In this document: piece by piece, positions 44,124-52,756 of the stretch
Layout of the letters: each line of letters begins with the position of its first letter
How positions within the stretch are numbered: position 1 is the first letter of the stretch
Source: Flavobacterium azooxidireducens
GTDB taxonomy: Bacteria; Bacteroidota; Bacteroidia; Flavobacteriales; Flavobacteriaceae
Direction of reading: 5' to 3'
Length of the DNA stretch: 64,000 nt
NCBI RefSeq assembly: GCF_023195775.1
Contig: NZ_CP096205.1
Span: 1-64,000 of the forward strand
The notes under the pieces: generated by a model
Databases searched by the model: none
What the model was told of the DNA's origin: nothing
What the model saw: only the letters and a program-made list of their open reading frames with translations
Translations under genes and position numbers: made by a program

Positions 44124-44705
44124 TTACTGTTTTTTATTTATAGAACTAATTACTTTAACCACAGTTTGAACGATTATCTTAATATCTAGCCCTAAACTTT
44201 TATTATAATAATAATCCAAATTCATTTTTACTTTATCAGGAAAAATTACCTCATCATTGTATTCGATTGGATTGTCTACTGATTTAAGAATTTCTTCTTC
44301 ATTAGAATATTTTATACTTGCAAGCGATGTAATTCCAGGTTTCAATTCGAGTATTTTTATGTTTTCTCCCTCTAATTTATCATAATACCCTTCAATATCC
44401 GGTCTTGGACCAACAAAAGACATATCTCCTATTAATACATTCACTAACTGCGGAACTTCGTCTATTTTATATTTTCGTAAAAACTTACCAAATGGTGAAA
44501 TAGTTTCCGTTATTGGGTTAATGGTTCGAAATTTATAAATCGTAAATGGCACTCCATTTTTACCGATTCGTTTTTGTGTAAATATACCATTCGTTTTTGT
44601 GTCCCAAACTGCTATTAATAAAAAAATTACAATTATGAAAATAGTAAAAACTATACAGATTATTGAAAAAAAAATATCGAATATTCGTTTTAACATATGA
44701 ATCAC
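44124..44705 (-). CDS. Phosphoglycosyl transferase, PglC-like bacterial sugar transferase
   Basis: A 193-residue initiating transferase that moves a sugar-1-phosphate to undecaprenyl phosphate. One re-entrant helix (about 8-33) precedes FTQKRIGKNGVPFTIYKFRT, KYKIDEVPQLVNVLIGDMS and FVGPRPDIEGYY. The catalytic Asp-Glu pair is in IDEVP. The length fits the short monotopic PglC class. The ATG overlaps the upstream stop by four bases. A second transferase of this class lies two genes upstream. Confidence 0.9.
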   Translation of the reverse strand: MIHMLKRIFDIFFSIICIVFTIFIIVIFLLIAVWDTKTNGIFTQKRIGKNGVPFTIYKFRTINPITETISPFGKFLRKYKIDEVPQLVNVLIGDMSFVGPRPDIEGYYDKLEGENIKILELKPGITSLASIKYSNEEEILKSVDNPIEYNDEVIFPDKVKMNLDYYYNKSLGLDIKIIVQTVVKVISSINKKQ

Positions 44706-45748
44706 CTAGCTCTGTACAATGGGAAAAAATTTGGAAAATCCTCTAACTTAACACCATTTTGTTGTACTAAATCGTTATATTTTTCTTCGTTTGTAATCAA
44801 ATTCCAAACACTAAATTGAAAAAAATCCTTTGAAAAGCCTGATTTAAATCTAAATAATGAATCTTCATCGCTACCGCCAACACCTCCGCCTAAATGTAAA
44901 TAATCAAGTTGTAACTCGGAACCATAAAGCCGAGCATGATCCATCACAATTTTTATGGGTGTATCTACAAGAAATTTATTTTTAGTGCCACCCAAATGAT
45001 ACTGCATTATTTTATTTGTTATAGTGAATATGGCTCCACTTGTTATTTCTCCTAATTCATTTTCTGCAATAATAATTTTAGAATCAAAATCATTGTTTAG
45101 AAGAAATTTTAAAAAATAATTTTTCTTAAAATAATAATATTCCTTTGCCTCAACCCTATCCATTGTTTCGTAGTAGATTGATATAAATTCATCAATCTCA
45201 TCTAACTCCAAAAATCGAGTGGTATATCCTTTCCTTGCTAATTTATTAATTTGATTTTTATAAGCCCTACTGTATCCTTGCCTTTGAATATCAACAGGCT
45301 CTTTTAAGTCAATGGCTACTGTTTTATTGATGCCCAACACTTTGCCGAAATTTAAAAAAAATGATACTTGATTCATTAAAGGATGAAGCCTTGAGAATAC
45401 CGAAATTATATTATTTCTTTTAAAAAAGTTGATTAATTCGGTTTGGTAAAGTTGTACAAATTCATCTAACAATTGCGTAAAATCATGGGAAGAAATCGGA
45501 CCACAATAGCCATAAACAGATGTTACATCAAAATATTCTGAATTTTGAATTTTCCTTATTATTACAGGTAAAGAAATTGTTTGACTATTATATTCTCCAT
45601 GCAAAAGAATAGCTTTTTCATTCTCACTTACTTCTAAACTATGATATAATTCTGTTTGATAAAAATCATAAAAAAGAGATGATTTAACTACCCTATCCCA
45701 TTCCTTCGAACCTATCTCAATTTCTTGAAATTTAATTTTGTTTTTCAT
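44702..45748 (-). CDS. FemAB-like acyl/aminoacyl transferase
   Basis: A 348-residue protein of two GNAT-like halves, as in the FemAB-related group found in polysaccharide and lipid clusters. The C-half has SGAIFTITNKIMQYHLGGT and LDYLHLGGGVGG. It could transfer an acyl or aminoacyl group to a sugar amine, for instance the amino sugar made by the two genes downstream. It overlaps its neighbours by 4 and 17 bases. Substrate not determinable. Confidence 0.75.
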   Translation of the reverse strand: MKNKIKFQEIEIGSKEWDRVVKSSLFYDFYQTELYHSLEVSENEKAILLHGEYNSQTISLPVIIRKIQNSEYFDVTSVYGYCGPISSHDFTQLLDEFVQLYQTELINFFKRNNIISVFSRLHPLMNQVSFFLNFGKVLGINKTVAIDLKEPVDIQRQGYSRAYKNQINKLARKGYTTRFLELDEIDEFISIYYETMDRVEAKEYYYFKKNYFLKFLLNNDFDSKIIIAENELGEITSGAIFTITNKIMQYHLGGTKNKFLVDTPIKIVMDHARLYGSELQLDYLHLGGGVGGSDEDSLFRFKSGFSKDFFQFSVWNLITNEEKYNDLVQQNGVKLEDFPNFFPLYRAR

Positions 45749-47087
45749 TAAAATAATTTTGATTTAAGTTCTTTACACTAATCTTCATTCGTATAGATGA
45801 ATCAGCTAAATCATAATTTATACTATCATCTTTAAATAAAGTATTGTTTATAAATGAATTATCATTTGTTAAAACACTGTCAAATCTTTTACTATCAATT
45901 TTATAAATATAATCACTTTGGTGTAAAATTAAATTATTATTCACAATAGTACCAAATTTCACTTCTCCATCATATAGTCCAAGAAAACCATTTTGGTCAG
46001 AAACAATTGCGTAATCATTAGATCCTGAGACATTTAATTTTGAATTAAGTTGATACCAATAATGTCGGTTTTCTTCTTCAAAACCCATTGTTTTATACCA
46101 ATTCAATGCTTTTTTATTACTCTGAAAAACATCCAACTTAAAACTATTTATTTGATTGTATTGACTTATTAAATTTTTATATGAATAAAATAATAATTTT
46201 TTTCCCAATCCGGTATTGTTTACATCTTCGCATATTGCAATGTTATTTAAAAAGATAAAATCATCAATTATTTTAAAATGTGCAAAACCTTTGATTATAC
46301 TGTTTTTTTCAACAACAAAAAAGTGATTATTTGGCAATTCAAACACTTTCGTTAAAAACTTTTCATAATTAGAATCATAATAAATATTCTTGTTTTCTAA
46401 CAATGTTCCTTTAAGAACTAATTGATGTAATTTGATAATTGATTGTAACTGATAAGGTTTTTTAATTTCTTTAAAATTGATTTCTCTCTCTTCGTTCAAA
46501 TCTTTAAAAAACGAATTAGTATCAACTACTACATTTTCTGATTTTACCACTTTTTTAATGGTTTCAATCAAAATCTTAACATCAAACAGAAATGACAAGT
46601 TTAGAACATAATATACATCATGTTCTAAACGAGAGTCCCAATTTAAAGTATTTCTTCCGTTCACTTGTGCCCAGCCTGTTATTCCCGGTTTAACCGAATG
46701 TCGCAAACTTTCTCTTTCTGAATAAAAAGGCAAATACTTAATTAAAAGAGGTCTTGGTCCCACTAAACTCATCTCGCCTTTTATTACATTGATCAATTGA
46801 GGAATTTCATCCATTGATGTTTTTCGAACAAACCCTCCAATCTTAGTGATACGTTTTGCATCTGGTAATAAATTCCCTCTTTCATCCCGTTTATCATTCA
46901 TCGTCTTAAATTTGATGATATGAAAAATTTTACCATTCTTACCCGGACGAGGTTGAAGAAAAAACGGTTTTCCTTGATTGGCAAAATAAAGAAATATAAT
47001 CGTGAGAACAACTATCGGAGACAGTAGAATTAGTCCTACAAAGGCGGCGGTAAAATCTAAAATACCTTTGATATATGTTCTATACAT
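45732..47087 (-). CDS. Phosphoglycosyl transferase fused to a GNAT acetyltransferase domain
   Basis: A 451-residue fusion. Residues 1-200 are a PglC-like sugar transferase (LQPRPGKNGKIFHIIKFKTM, TSMDEIPQLINVIKGEMSLV, GPRPLLIKYLPFY). Residues about 220-350 are a GNAT acetyltransferase (NIAICEDVNNTGLGKKLL, DVFQSNKKALNWYKTMGF). The last 100 residues have no clear relation. In Neisseria PglB a PglC domain is fused to a left-handed-helix acetyltransferase; here a GNAT domain would take that place. Likely role: acetylate the amino sugar and load it on the lipid carrier. First gene of the run after a -7 box. Confidence 0.85.
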   Translation of the reverse strand: MYRTYIKGILDFTAAFVGLILLSPIVVLTIIFLYFANQGKPFFLQPRPGKNGKIFHIIKFKTMNDKRDERGNLLPDAKRITKIGGFVRKTSMDEIPQLINVIKGEMSLVGPRPLLIKYLPFYSERESLRHSVKPGITGWAQVNGRNTLNWDSRLEHDVYYVLNLSFLFDVKILIETIKKVVKSENVVVDTNSFFKDLNEEREINFKEIKKPYQLQSIIKLHQLVLKGTLLENKNIYYDSNYEKFLTKVFELPNNHFFVVEKNSIIKGFAHFKIIDDFIFLNNIAICEDVNNTGLGKKLLFYSYKNLISQYNQINSFKLDVFQSNKKALNWYKTMGFEEENRHYWYQLNSKLNVSGSNDYAIVSDQNGFLGLYDGEVKFGTIVNNNLILHQSDYIYKIDSKRFDSVLTNDNSFINNTLFKDDSINYDLADSSIRMKISVKNLNQNYFNEKQN

Positions 47088-47114
47088 ACGATTTATAAGG
47101 TGTCAATTTTGATG

Positions 47115-47122
47115 CAAAAGTA
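47115..47122 (-). promoter_or_regulatory. -7 box upstream of the transferase-GNAT fusion gene
   Basis: The minus strand reads TACTTTTG, a full consensus match, 27 bases before ATG 47087. No good -33 TTG is visible. It may be an internal promoter of the polysaccharide locus. Confidence 0.45.
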
Positions 47123-47191
47123 GTGAAATATCACTTGATAATCCCTATTTAACTTTAACATTATCTTATTTTGATGTAAATTGAAAACGAA

Positions 47192-48343
47192 TTAGTCAAT
47201 TTTTTTATACTCATTGAGCATAGCTTCCCAAACAACTCTTTGTTCATATCTATTCACAATCATAGAACGTGCATTGGATCGAAGGTATTCATATAAAACT
47301 GTATCTTCCATAACGGCCGACATCGTTTCGAGTAGTTTTTTTTCGTCTTTCACAGGAATAATTAATCCATTTTCTTTGTGAATAATAATTTCATTACAGC
47401 CATTTATATTGGAGACAATCGAAGGCAATTCCATCGCACCGGCTTGCATCACTACATTGGGAAAACCTTCACGATAACTTGGAAAAGCTAAACAGGTAGA
47501 GATTGAAAAATAGAGCCTTACATCTTGTTGAAAACCTACAGCGATAATTTCCTTTACATTTTCTATTGCTTCAAGTGTTTCGGGCAACAACGGATCTAAG
47601 TCACTTTCCAAAGGACCAACCAATAACAATTTTGCAGTTGGATGATTAATTTTTAACTTTTTGAAAGCTGAAATGAGTTCATTAATTCCTTTATCAGAAA
47701 CTAATCGTCCCATAAATACAAACACGAAATCTCCTTGCTGAATTCCTAATTGGTTTTTTAATTCCTCTTTTTGAGCAAATGAAAAATGATTGTTAGAAAA
47801 GTAAATAGTACTGATTCCGTTAGAACTACCATTGGCTAATACTTTTAATTTTGATTTTTTGCAATAATCATATTTTAAAATAATATCATGCAAGCCTTTT
47901 GAATTTGGATAGACTTTGGTTGCAAAGGCATAAGTCAATTTTTCAACCCAATCAAGTACTTTTCGTTTTCTTCCGGTTGCTTCTAACAAAGGTAAACCCG
48001 CCACGGTATGAAACCGGTTCGGAACGCGTGCCAAAAAAGCGGCCATCATACCTACAATACCTGCTTTAGGGGTGTGCGAATGCACAATTGCAGGTCTTGT
48101 TTTGAGCAGAAACCAAGTAAGTTTTATCACAGCGAGAAGATCGTACAAAGGAGTGATTTTTCTGGTCATTTCCAGATGAAAAGTGGTGACCCCCTCTCTC
48201 TTACCAATTTTTTCTAAATAACCTTTTTCAGAAGAAACGGCTATAACTTCATAGTGTTGTTGCATGAATTTTAGCTGTCCTTCCAAAAGTTTGTCTAAGG
48301 AAACGGGTACAGTAGTAATTCGAATTAATTTTTTTTTAGTCAT
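47192..48343 (-). CDS. Glycosyltransferase, GT4-like
   Basis: A 383-residue GT-B transferase. The N-half has HSHTPKAGIVGMMAAFLARV and VAGLPLLEATGRKR, typical of GT4 enzymes adding the second sugar of a repeat unit. The C-half has FMGRLVSDKGINELI and FPSYREGFPNVVMQAGAME (E-x7-E). It acts on the cytoplasmic face. It overlaps the polymerase gene by 8 bases. Confidence 0.92.
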   Translation of the reverse strand: MTKKKLIRITTVPVSLDKLLEGQLKFMQQHYEVIAVSSEKGYLEKIGKREGVTTFHLEMTRKITPLYDLLAVIKLTWFLLKTRPAIVHSHTPKAGIVGMMAAFLARVPNRFHTVAGLPLLEATGRKRKVLDWVEKLTYAFATKVYPNSKGLHDIILKYDYCKKSKLKVLANGSSNGISTIYFSNNHFSFAQKEELKNQLGIQQGDFVFVFMGRLVSDKGINELISAFKKLKINHPTAKLLLVGPLESDLDPLLPETLEAIENVKEIIAVGFQQDVRLYFSISTCLAFPSYREGFPNVVMQAGAMELPSIVSNINGCNEIIIHKENGLIIPVKDEKKLLETMSAVMEDTVLYEYLRSNARSMIVNRYEQRVVWEAMLNEYKKID

Positions 48344-49448
48344 TAGTCATGTTTTCAAGAGTTGGCTTATACTTTTCATTCCAAAACTTATTGATAAAGG
48401 CAATTAATACAACGCCAAGATAAGGTAAGAACATTATTTTTGTTCGTACAAAGATACCTAATCCGGAATATCTTTGGGTAAATAATAATCCGCCGATTAA
48501 ACAAAAAAGGATAATAAATTTTGAAAAATCATCTTTACAGAAAATCGAACGGTATTTTACAACCAAAAATACTCCTACTGAAAGAAGCATAAGTAAGAAG
48601 CTATTTTCTACACTCAACACCCAATAAATGAGGTTGTCCGAGTTTTCAAAAAGAGGTCTAAAATAAAATGTAAAAAGTTTCATGGGATAAGAATAATTTT
48701 CAATTGGCACAAAGGAACCGGAGCCTTCAAACGAACGTAAAGAACCTAAATTAAATCGCTTAATTCTGCTCCAATCCAATCGTTTGATTTCTGATAATTG
48801 CAAAAACATATAAAAACTAATTCCCAATAGTACGGTAACACTTCCAAAAGTACTTGCTTTTTGCTTCCAATTCATTTTTGAAGAAAAAAGCAGTACAATT
48901 AACAAAGTTAAAAGCAACATAAAGGCCAAATGCGGTCTGATGATAAAAACGATTAAAAAAGACAAAACAAATGCAACAGAAGTAAATTTTTGTTGATAGG
49001 CTTTTAGAAATAATGTTGATAAAGCAGCGAAAATGATGGCTTCTTTTCCAATCATTGCCGTCCAAAAATGTGTGTTGGGTAAAAGTAGAAAAGCATAAAG
49101 TAAGTATTTTGAAGCTTTGGTCATTTCCTCACTTTTCATCATAAGTAATGCTAACCGATAAAGTTGTATAAACCCAAAAAATCCTATCAAAGCATAAAGC
49201 ACAAATCCAAAAAAAAACGAAATGGAAAGTAATTTTGCAAAAGGATAATTTAGAAACAAAACCGCATCAGTACCATAACTAGAGAAATCGAACCACGATT
49301 TATGTTGAGTAGATTCGGTTTGAAGCCAATATAAAAAAGCATCGCCACCATTTTTTGTTACATAATCAAAAGAAATGAAAACAAAAAATAGATGGTATAT
49401 TCCTAAAAAAAGAAGAAAATAAAAATGTTCATCAATTTTCAATTTCAT
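48336..49448 (-). CDS. Wzy-like polysaccharide polymerase, copy 1
   Basis: A 370-residue protein of about ten membrane segments with no soluble domain, the shape of an O-unit polymerase. Motifs GGDAFLYW, LPNTHFWTAMIGKEAIIF, IRPHLAFMLL, KLFTFYFRPLF and MFLPYL each have a counterpart at the same place in the neighbouring gene at 49432-50616. Function is inferred from topology and locus. Wzy proteins are too divergent for a firm motif call. Confidence 0.75.
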   Translation of the reverse strand: MKLKIDEHFYFLLFLGIYHLFFVFISFDYVTKNGGDAFLYWLQTESTQHKSWFDFSSYGTDAVLFLNYPFAKLLSISFFFGFVLYALIGFFGFIQLYRLALLMMKSEEMTKASKYLLYAFLLLPNTHFWTAMIGKEAIIFAALSTLFLKAYQQKFTSVAFVLSFLIVFIIRPHLAFMLLLTLLIVLLFSSKMNWKQKASTFGSVTVLLGISFYMFLQLSEIKRLDWSRIKRFNLGSLRSFEGSGSFVPIENYSYPMKLFTFYFRPLFENSDNLIYWVLSVENSFLLMLLSVGVFLVVKYRSIFCKDDFSKFIILFCLIGGLLFTQRYSGLGIFVRTKIMFLPYLGVVLIAFINKFWNEKYKPTLENMTND

Positions 49449-50616
49449 CCTGAATAGTTCTTGATTTATTTTTTAACTCTTGTTGATATGAAAACGACCA
49501 AAGAATAAAAATAATTAATCCGGGCAAAAACATATTACGCATTCTTATCATGATTCCCAAATTACCTAATGATTGAGAGAAAGCTAATGTTCCGATGATG
49601 AGAAAAAAAAGCATTCCCTTAATCACAAATGGAGCGTTTTTAAACGTTGATTTAAAATTATTTTTAAAAACTACGATATACGAAAGTATCAAGAGTAATA
49701 GGTTTTCAAAGGAAGCTACTACGGCAGGAATTCCATTAATATCAAAAAACAACGGGCGAAACAAAAAGGTAAAAACTTTTAAAGGAAATGGATAGGAAGA
49801 AATATCTAAGCTTGAACCGGTGTGTCCACGACTTAACAAATCTACTTTTTTTTCTGAAAACTCATCAAAACTTTCTACGGTAGCTTCTTCAATTTTGGCA
49901 AATTCCATTACAGTTGGCAAGATGGCAATTCCAACACCAATAAGAATTAAAGAAAAGAAGATTCTTTTTCCTGCCGAAACCTTTCCTCCAAACACATAGG
50001 CTAAGCCAAAACTTACCACTAAAAACAACGTTATGTGAGGTCTAACCAAATAAGAAAGAAATAAGGCTAAAAGAAGTAAAGGTAATCGTTTTGTAATATT
50101 TAAAAGTCCGTAACAAAACATACCGATACAAAAAAACAAAATAGTATCTTTTCCAATACCGGAAGACCAAAAGTGTAAATTGGGCATAAAAAACACTAGA
50201 GGAAATAAAACATATCCTTTGAACTTTGAATTGAAAGGAATAAGCTGATAAGCAAGTAGATAAAAGAAAACAAAGCCAAAAAAACCAAGTAAAGTATAAA
50301 ACATCGTATTGGTAAAAAAACCTAAATCCAATACTTTAGATGGAAAATAATTAAAGGCATTCATAAATCCGGTTCCTTGTGATTCTAATAAATTGAACCA
50401 AAAATCTTCTGAATCCATCGCTTTTGCTCTTTTCCAATAACCCCAAGCATCTCCTCCACCATCTTTGGTTAAAAAGTAATAGCCAGTTCCTACTAACATG
50501 TGAAAAAACCACAACTTTTTCAAAATACTCATTTCATTATCAGGTAATTGTGATTTAAATAGATTCACAAAACCTAAACCTAAAATAACAATAATAATAA
50601 AAAAAAGTATATCCAT
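49432..50616 (-). CDS. Wzy-like polysaccharide polymerase, copy 2 (tandem paralogue)
   Basis: A 394-residue polytopic membrane protein. It shares with the next gene GGDAWGYW, LLGFFGFVFFY, MPNLHFWSSGIGKDTILF, VRPHITLFLV, KVFTFLFRPLF and MFLPGL in the same order, so the two arose by duplication. They overlap by 17 bases. One may polymerise and the other may act on a different repeat unit or as a partner; sequence cannot tell. Confidence 0.75.
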   Translation of the reverse strand: MDILFFIIIVILGLGFVNLFKSQLPDNEMSILKKLWFFHMLVGTGYYFLTKDGGGDAWGYWKRAKAMDSEDFWFNLLESQGTGFMNAFNYFPSKVLDLGFFTNTMFYTLLGFFGFVFFYLLAYQLIPFNSKFKGYVLFPLVFFMPNLHFWSSGIGKDTILFFCIGMFCYGLLNITKRLPLLLLALFLSYLVRPHITLFLVVSFGLAYVFGGKVSAGKRIFFSLILIGVGIAILPTVMEFAKIEEATVESFDEFSEKKVDLLSRGHTGSSLDISSYPFPLKVFTFLFRPLFFDINGIPAVVASFENLLLLILSYIVVFKNNFKSTFKNAPFVIKGMLFFLIIGTLAFSQSLGNLGIMIRMRNMFLPGLIIFILWSFSYQQELKNKSRTIQDEIEN

Positions 50617-51665
50617 TAGTTAGCTATTGCTTTGAAATAATTATGCTGAGCACTTTTTAAACTAAAGTGATACTCAACAAATATACTATTATTTTTTCCG
50701 TGTAAGTGCTGTTGTTCAGCATTACTAAGATAATGTAAAAATGAGTTTAACCATTCTGCTTCGTTTGTGGCTAAAAAACCATTAACATCTTCTTTCACCA
50801 CTTCCACATTCATCCCAACCGGAGAAGCAATTACGGGAATTCCGCATCCCATGTATTGAATGAGTTTATAACTGCATTTTCCTTTTTCCCAAGGTGTGTC
50901 GTTCAGTGGCATGATACCTACATCAAACGTTAAAATAGAGGCTACTTCTGTTTCTTCACTCCATGGAATATGTTTTTCGATGGAAGGTAAGCCAAGGGAT
51001 TCTGTTGCTCCTACAATATGAAGAGCAATAGCATGATCTTGAGCTAATTTTTTAAAAACAGGTTGAAGCGGTTTTAAATATTTGAATGTAGATGGCGAAC
51101 CAATCCAGCCAATCACAAATGGTTTAGAATCTGTAAACTCTTTGATTTGATAACGATTAGTATCAATAACGGTGGGAATAATAACCACGTTCTTAGCTCC
51201 GGCATTTTGAGCTCTTTCTGCTAAATAGGAATTTCCGGCAATAACTGTTCCTGATTTTTGCATGACTACATCGATTTTATTTTTTAAAACAAATCGTATA
51301 ACCGGATTGGGATGCCTATCATAATTATGAAAAATAGCATCATCATAATCAACAACATAGTTAACGCCAAACAATGCCAATACTCGTTCAAAAACTGCTG
51401 GTATATAGGGAAATAATTCTTTTTCTATCACTACCCTATCATACCGAAACACAGTAAATAGTAAAAAAAAGCGTTTGAAATAACCTTTTAAACTTCCAAT
51501 ACTATCTTTTTTTCCTTGGTATAAACTTTCCAAATAAGCATCATCAAAAAGTGGTTTTACAGTAACTTGATTTCCCTGACTTTCCAAAAAAGGAAAATAC
51601 TGAAACGACCGCAATCTACTGCTGGCTCCTTTTCTGGTGTATTTGGTAAAGTATAAAATTTTCAT
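50616..51665 (-). CDS. Glycosyltransferase, GT4-like
   Basis: A 349-residue GT-B enzyme. It starts KILYFTKYTRKGASSRLRSF, followed by a second-half FVIGWIGSPSTFKYLKPL and a donor-binding GKCSYKLIQYMGCGIPVIAS. It would add a sugar to the growing lipid-linked repeat. It shares one base with the downstream gene's start and overlaps its upstream neighbour by four bases. Confidence 0.88.
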   Translation of the reverse strand: MKILYFTKYTRKGASSRLRSFQYFPFLESQGNQVTVKPLFDDAYLESLYQGKKDSIGSLKGYFKRFFLLFTVFRYDRVVIEKELFPYIPAVFERVLALFGVNYVVDYDDAIFHNYDRHPNPVIRFVLKNKIDVVMQKSGTVIAGNSYLAERAQNAGAKNVVIIPTVIDTNRYQIKEFTDSKPFVIGWIGSPSTFKYLKPLQPVFKKLAQDHAIALHIVGATESLGLPSIEKHIPWSEETEVASILTFDVGIMPLNDTPWEKGKCSYKLIQYMGCGIPVIASPVGMNVEVVKEDVNGFLATNEAEWLNSFLHYLSNAEQQHLHGKNNSIFVEYHFSLKSAQHNYFKAIAN

Positions 51666-52756
51666 TTAATATACTGATTTAAAACCTCTTCGTAGCGTTT
51701 GAAAATGATGTCTGCATGAAAAACAGCTTGTGCATTTTCAGCAATTGTTTTAGTATCCAATTCAACAGATTGGTCTAAACTTTTTTCCATTACGTTGGAT
51801 AAATCTGTCGCATCATGAACTTTACATAACCAACCGTTTTTTCCGTCGTGAATTACCTCAGCATTTCCGCCCGGACAATTGGTAGCTATCACTGGGGTTC
51901 CTAAACACAAACTTTCTATGATTACGTTTGAAAATCCTTCGTATAATGAAGAAGATACGAGATAACGTGCCTTTTTCATATAAGGATACGGATTGGCGTG
52001 AAAACCCATCAAAAATACATTCTCTTCTAATTGTAAGCTTTTTAATTGAGATTGTAATTCTTCTTTTAGGTTTCCATCTCCAATTATACCTAACGTAAAT
52101 GTTGAATTTCTTGTTTTTAAAATTGCACAAGCATCAAGCAAGGTTTTATAATCTTTTTGCGGATTAAGTCTTCCCACGGCGATAAAAGTAAATTCTTTTT
52201 CTACTTTTTCATTAGACAGTTGTTCTACTTTTTCAACTTGAACCGGATTGTAGATAATGCTCTGATTTTTTGGGTTTACGCCTGTTTCTTTGATGTAATC
52301 CTTCGCCATGTAATGACATTGAAACACAATATGATTAGAATTTTTTCCAATAAAACGATTAGCTAATAAATACATTACTCGTTTAATTGGATTTTTAAAC
52401 AGTAATTTTTCTGCCCCAATGGTGTTGCCAATACGGTTAATAAAAACAATTTTAGAAGAAACGAATCGTTTCGCTACACTAGCTGCCAAAGCTGAACCTA
52501 AACTACTGAAAACAACTTGTGGTTGGTGTTCTTTGCAAAATTTTATTAGTGGACGAATCGATTTGGTTGCATTGGCCGCTCCTAAACTGTATATCGGAAT
52601 AGTAGTGGGTATTTCTGCAAGTAAAGGACCCGTTTTTTCACCTAACAATAAAACCAATTTAGTATTCGGATACGCTATATGATAGCTAAGCAACACATTA
52701 AGCATTACTCGCTCGGCACCTCCGGGTCTGAGGTTGGGTAGAAAAAAGACAATCAT
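51662..52756 (-). CDS. Glycosyltransferase, GT4 family
   Basis: A 364-residue GT4 enzyme: LPNLRPGGAERVMLNVLLSY at the start, VAVGRLNPQKDYKTLLDACA in the donor domain, and SSLYEGFSNVIIESLCLGTP (E-x7-E). Donor and acceptor are not predictable. It shares one base with the asparagine-synthase-like gene upstream. Confidence 0.94.
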   Translation of the reverse strand: MIVFFLPNLRPGGAERVMLNVLLSYHIAYPNTKLVLLLGEKTGPLLAEIPTTIPIYSLGAANATKSIRPLIKFCKEHQPQVVFSSLGSALAASVAKRFVSSKIVFINRIGNTIGAEKLLFKNPIKRVMYLLANRFIGKNSNHIVFQCHYMAKDYIKETGVNPKNQSIIYNPVQVEKVEQLSNEKVEKEFTFIAVGRLNPQKDYKTLLDACAILKTRNSTFTLGIIGDGNLKEELQSQLKSLQLEENVFLMGFHANPYPYMKKARYLVSSSLYEGFSNVIIESLCLGTPVIATNCPGGNAEVIHDGKNGWLCKVHDATDLSNVMEKSLDQSVELDTKTIAENAQAVFHADIIFKRYEEVLNQYIK

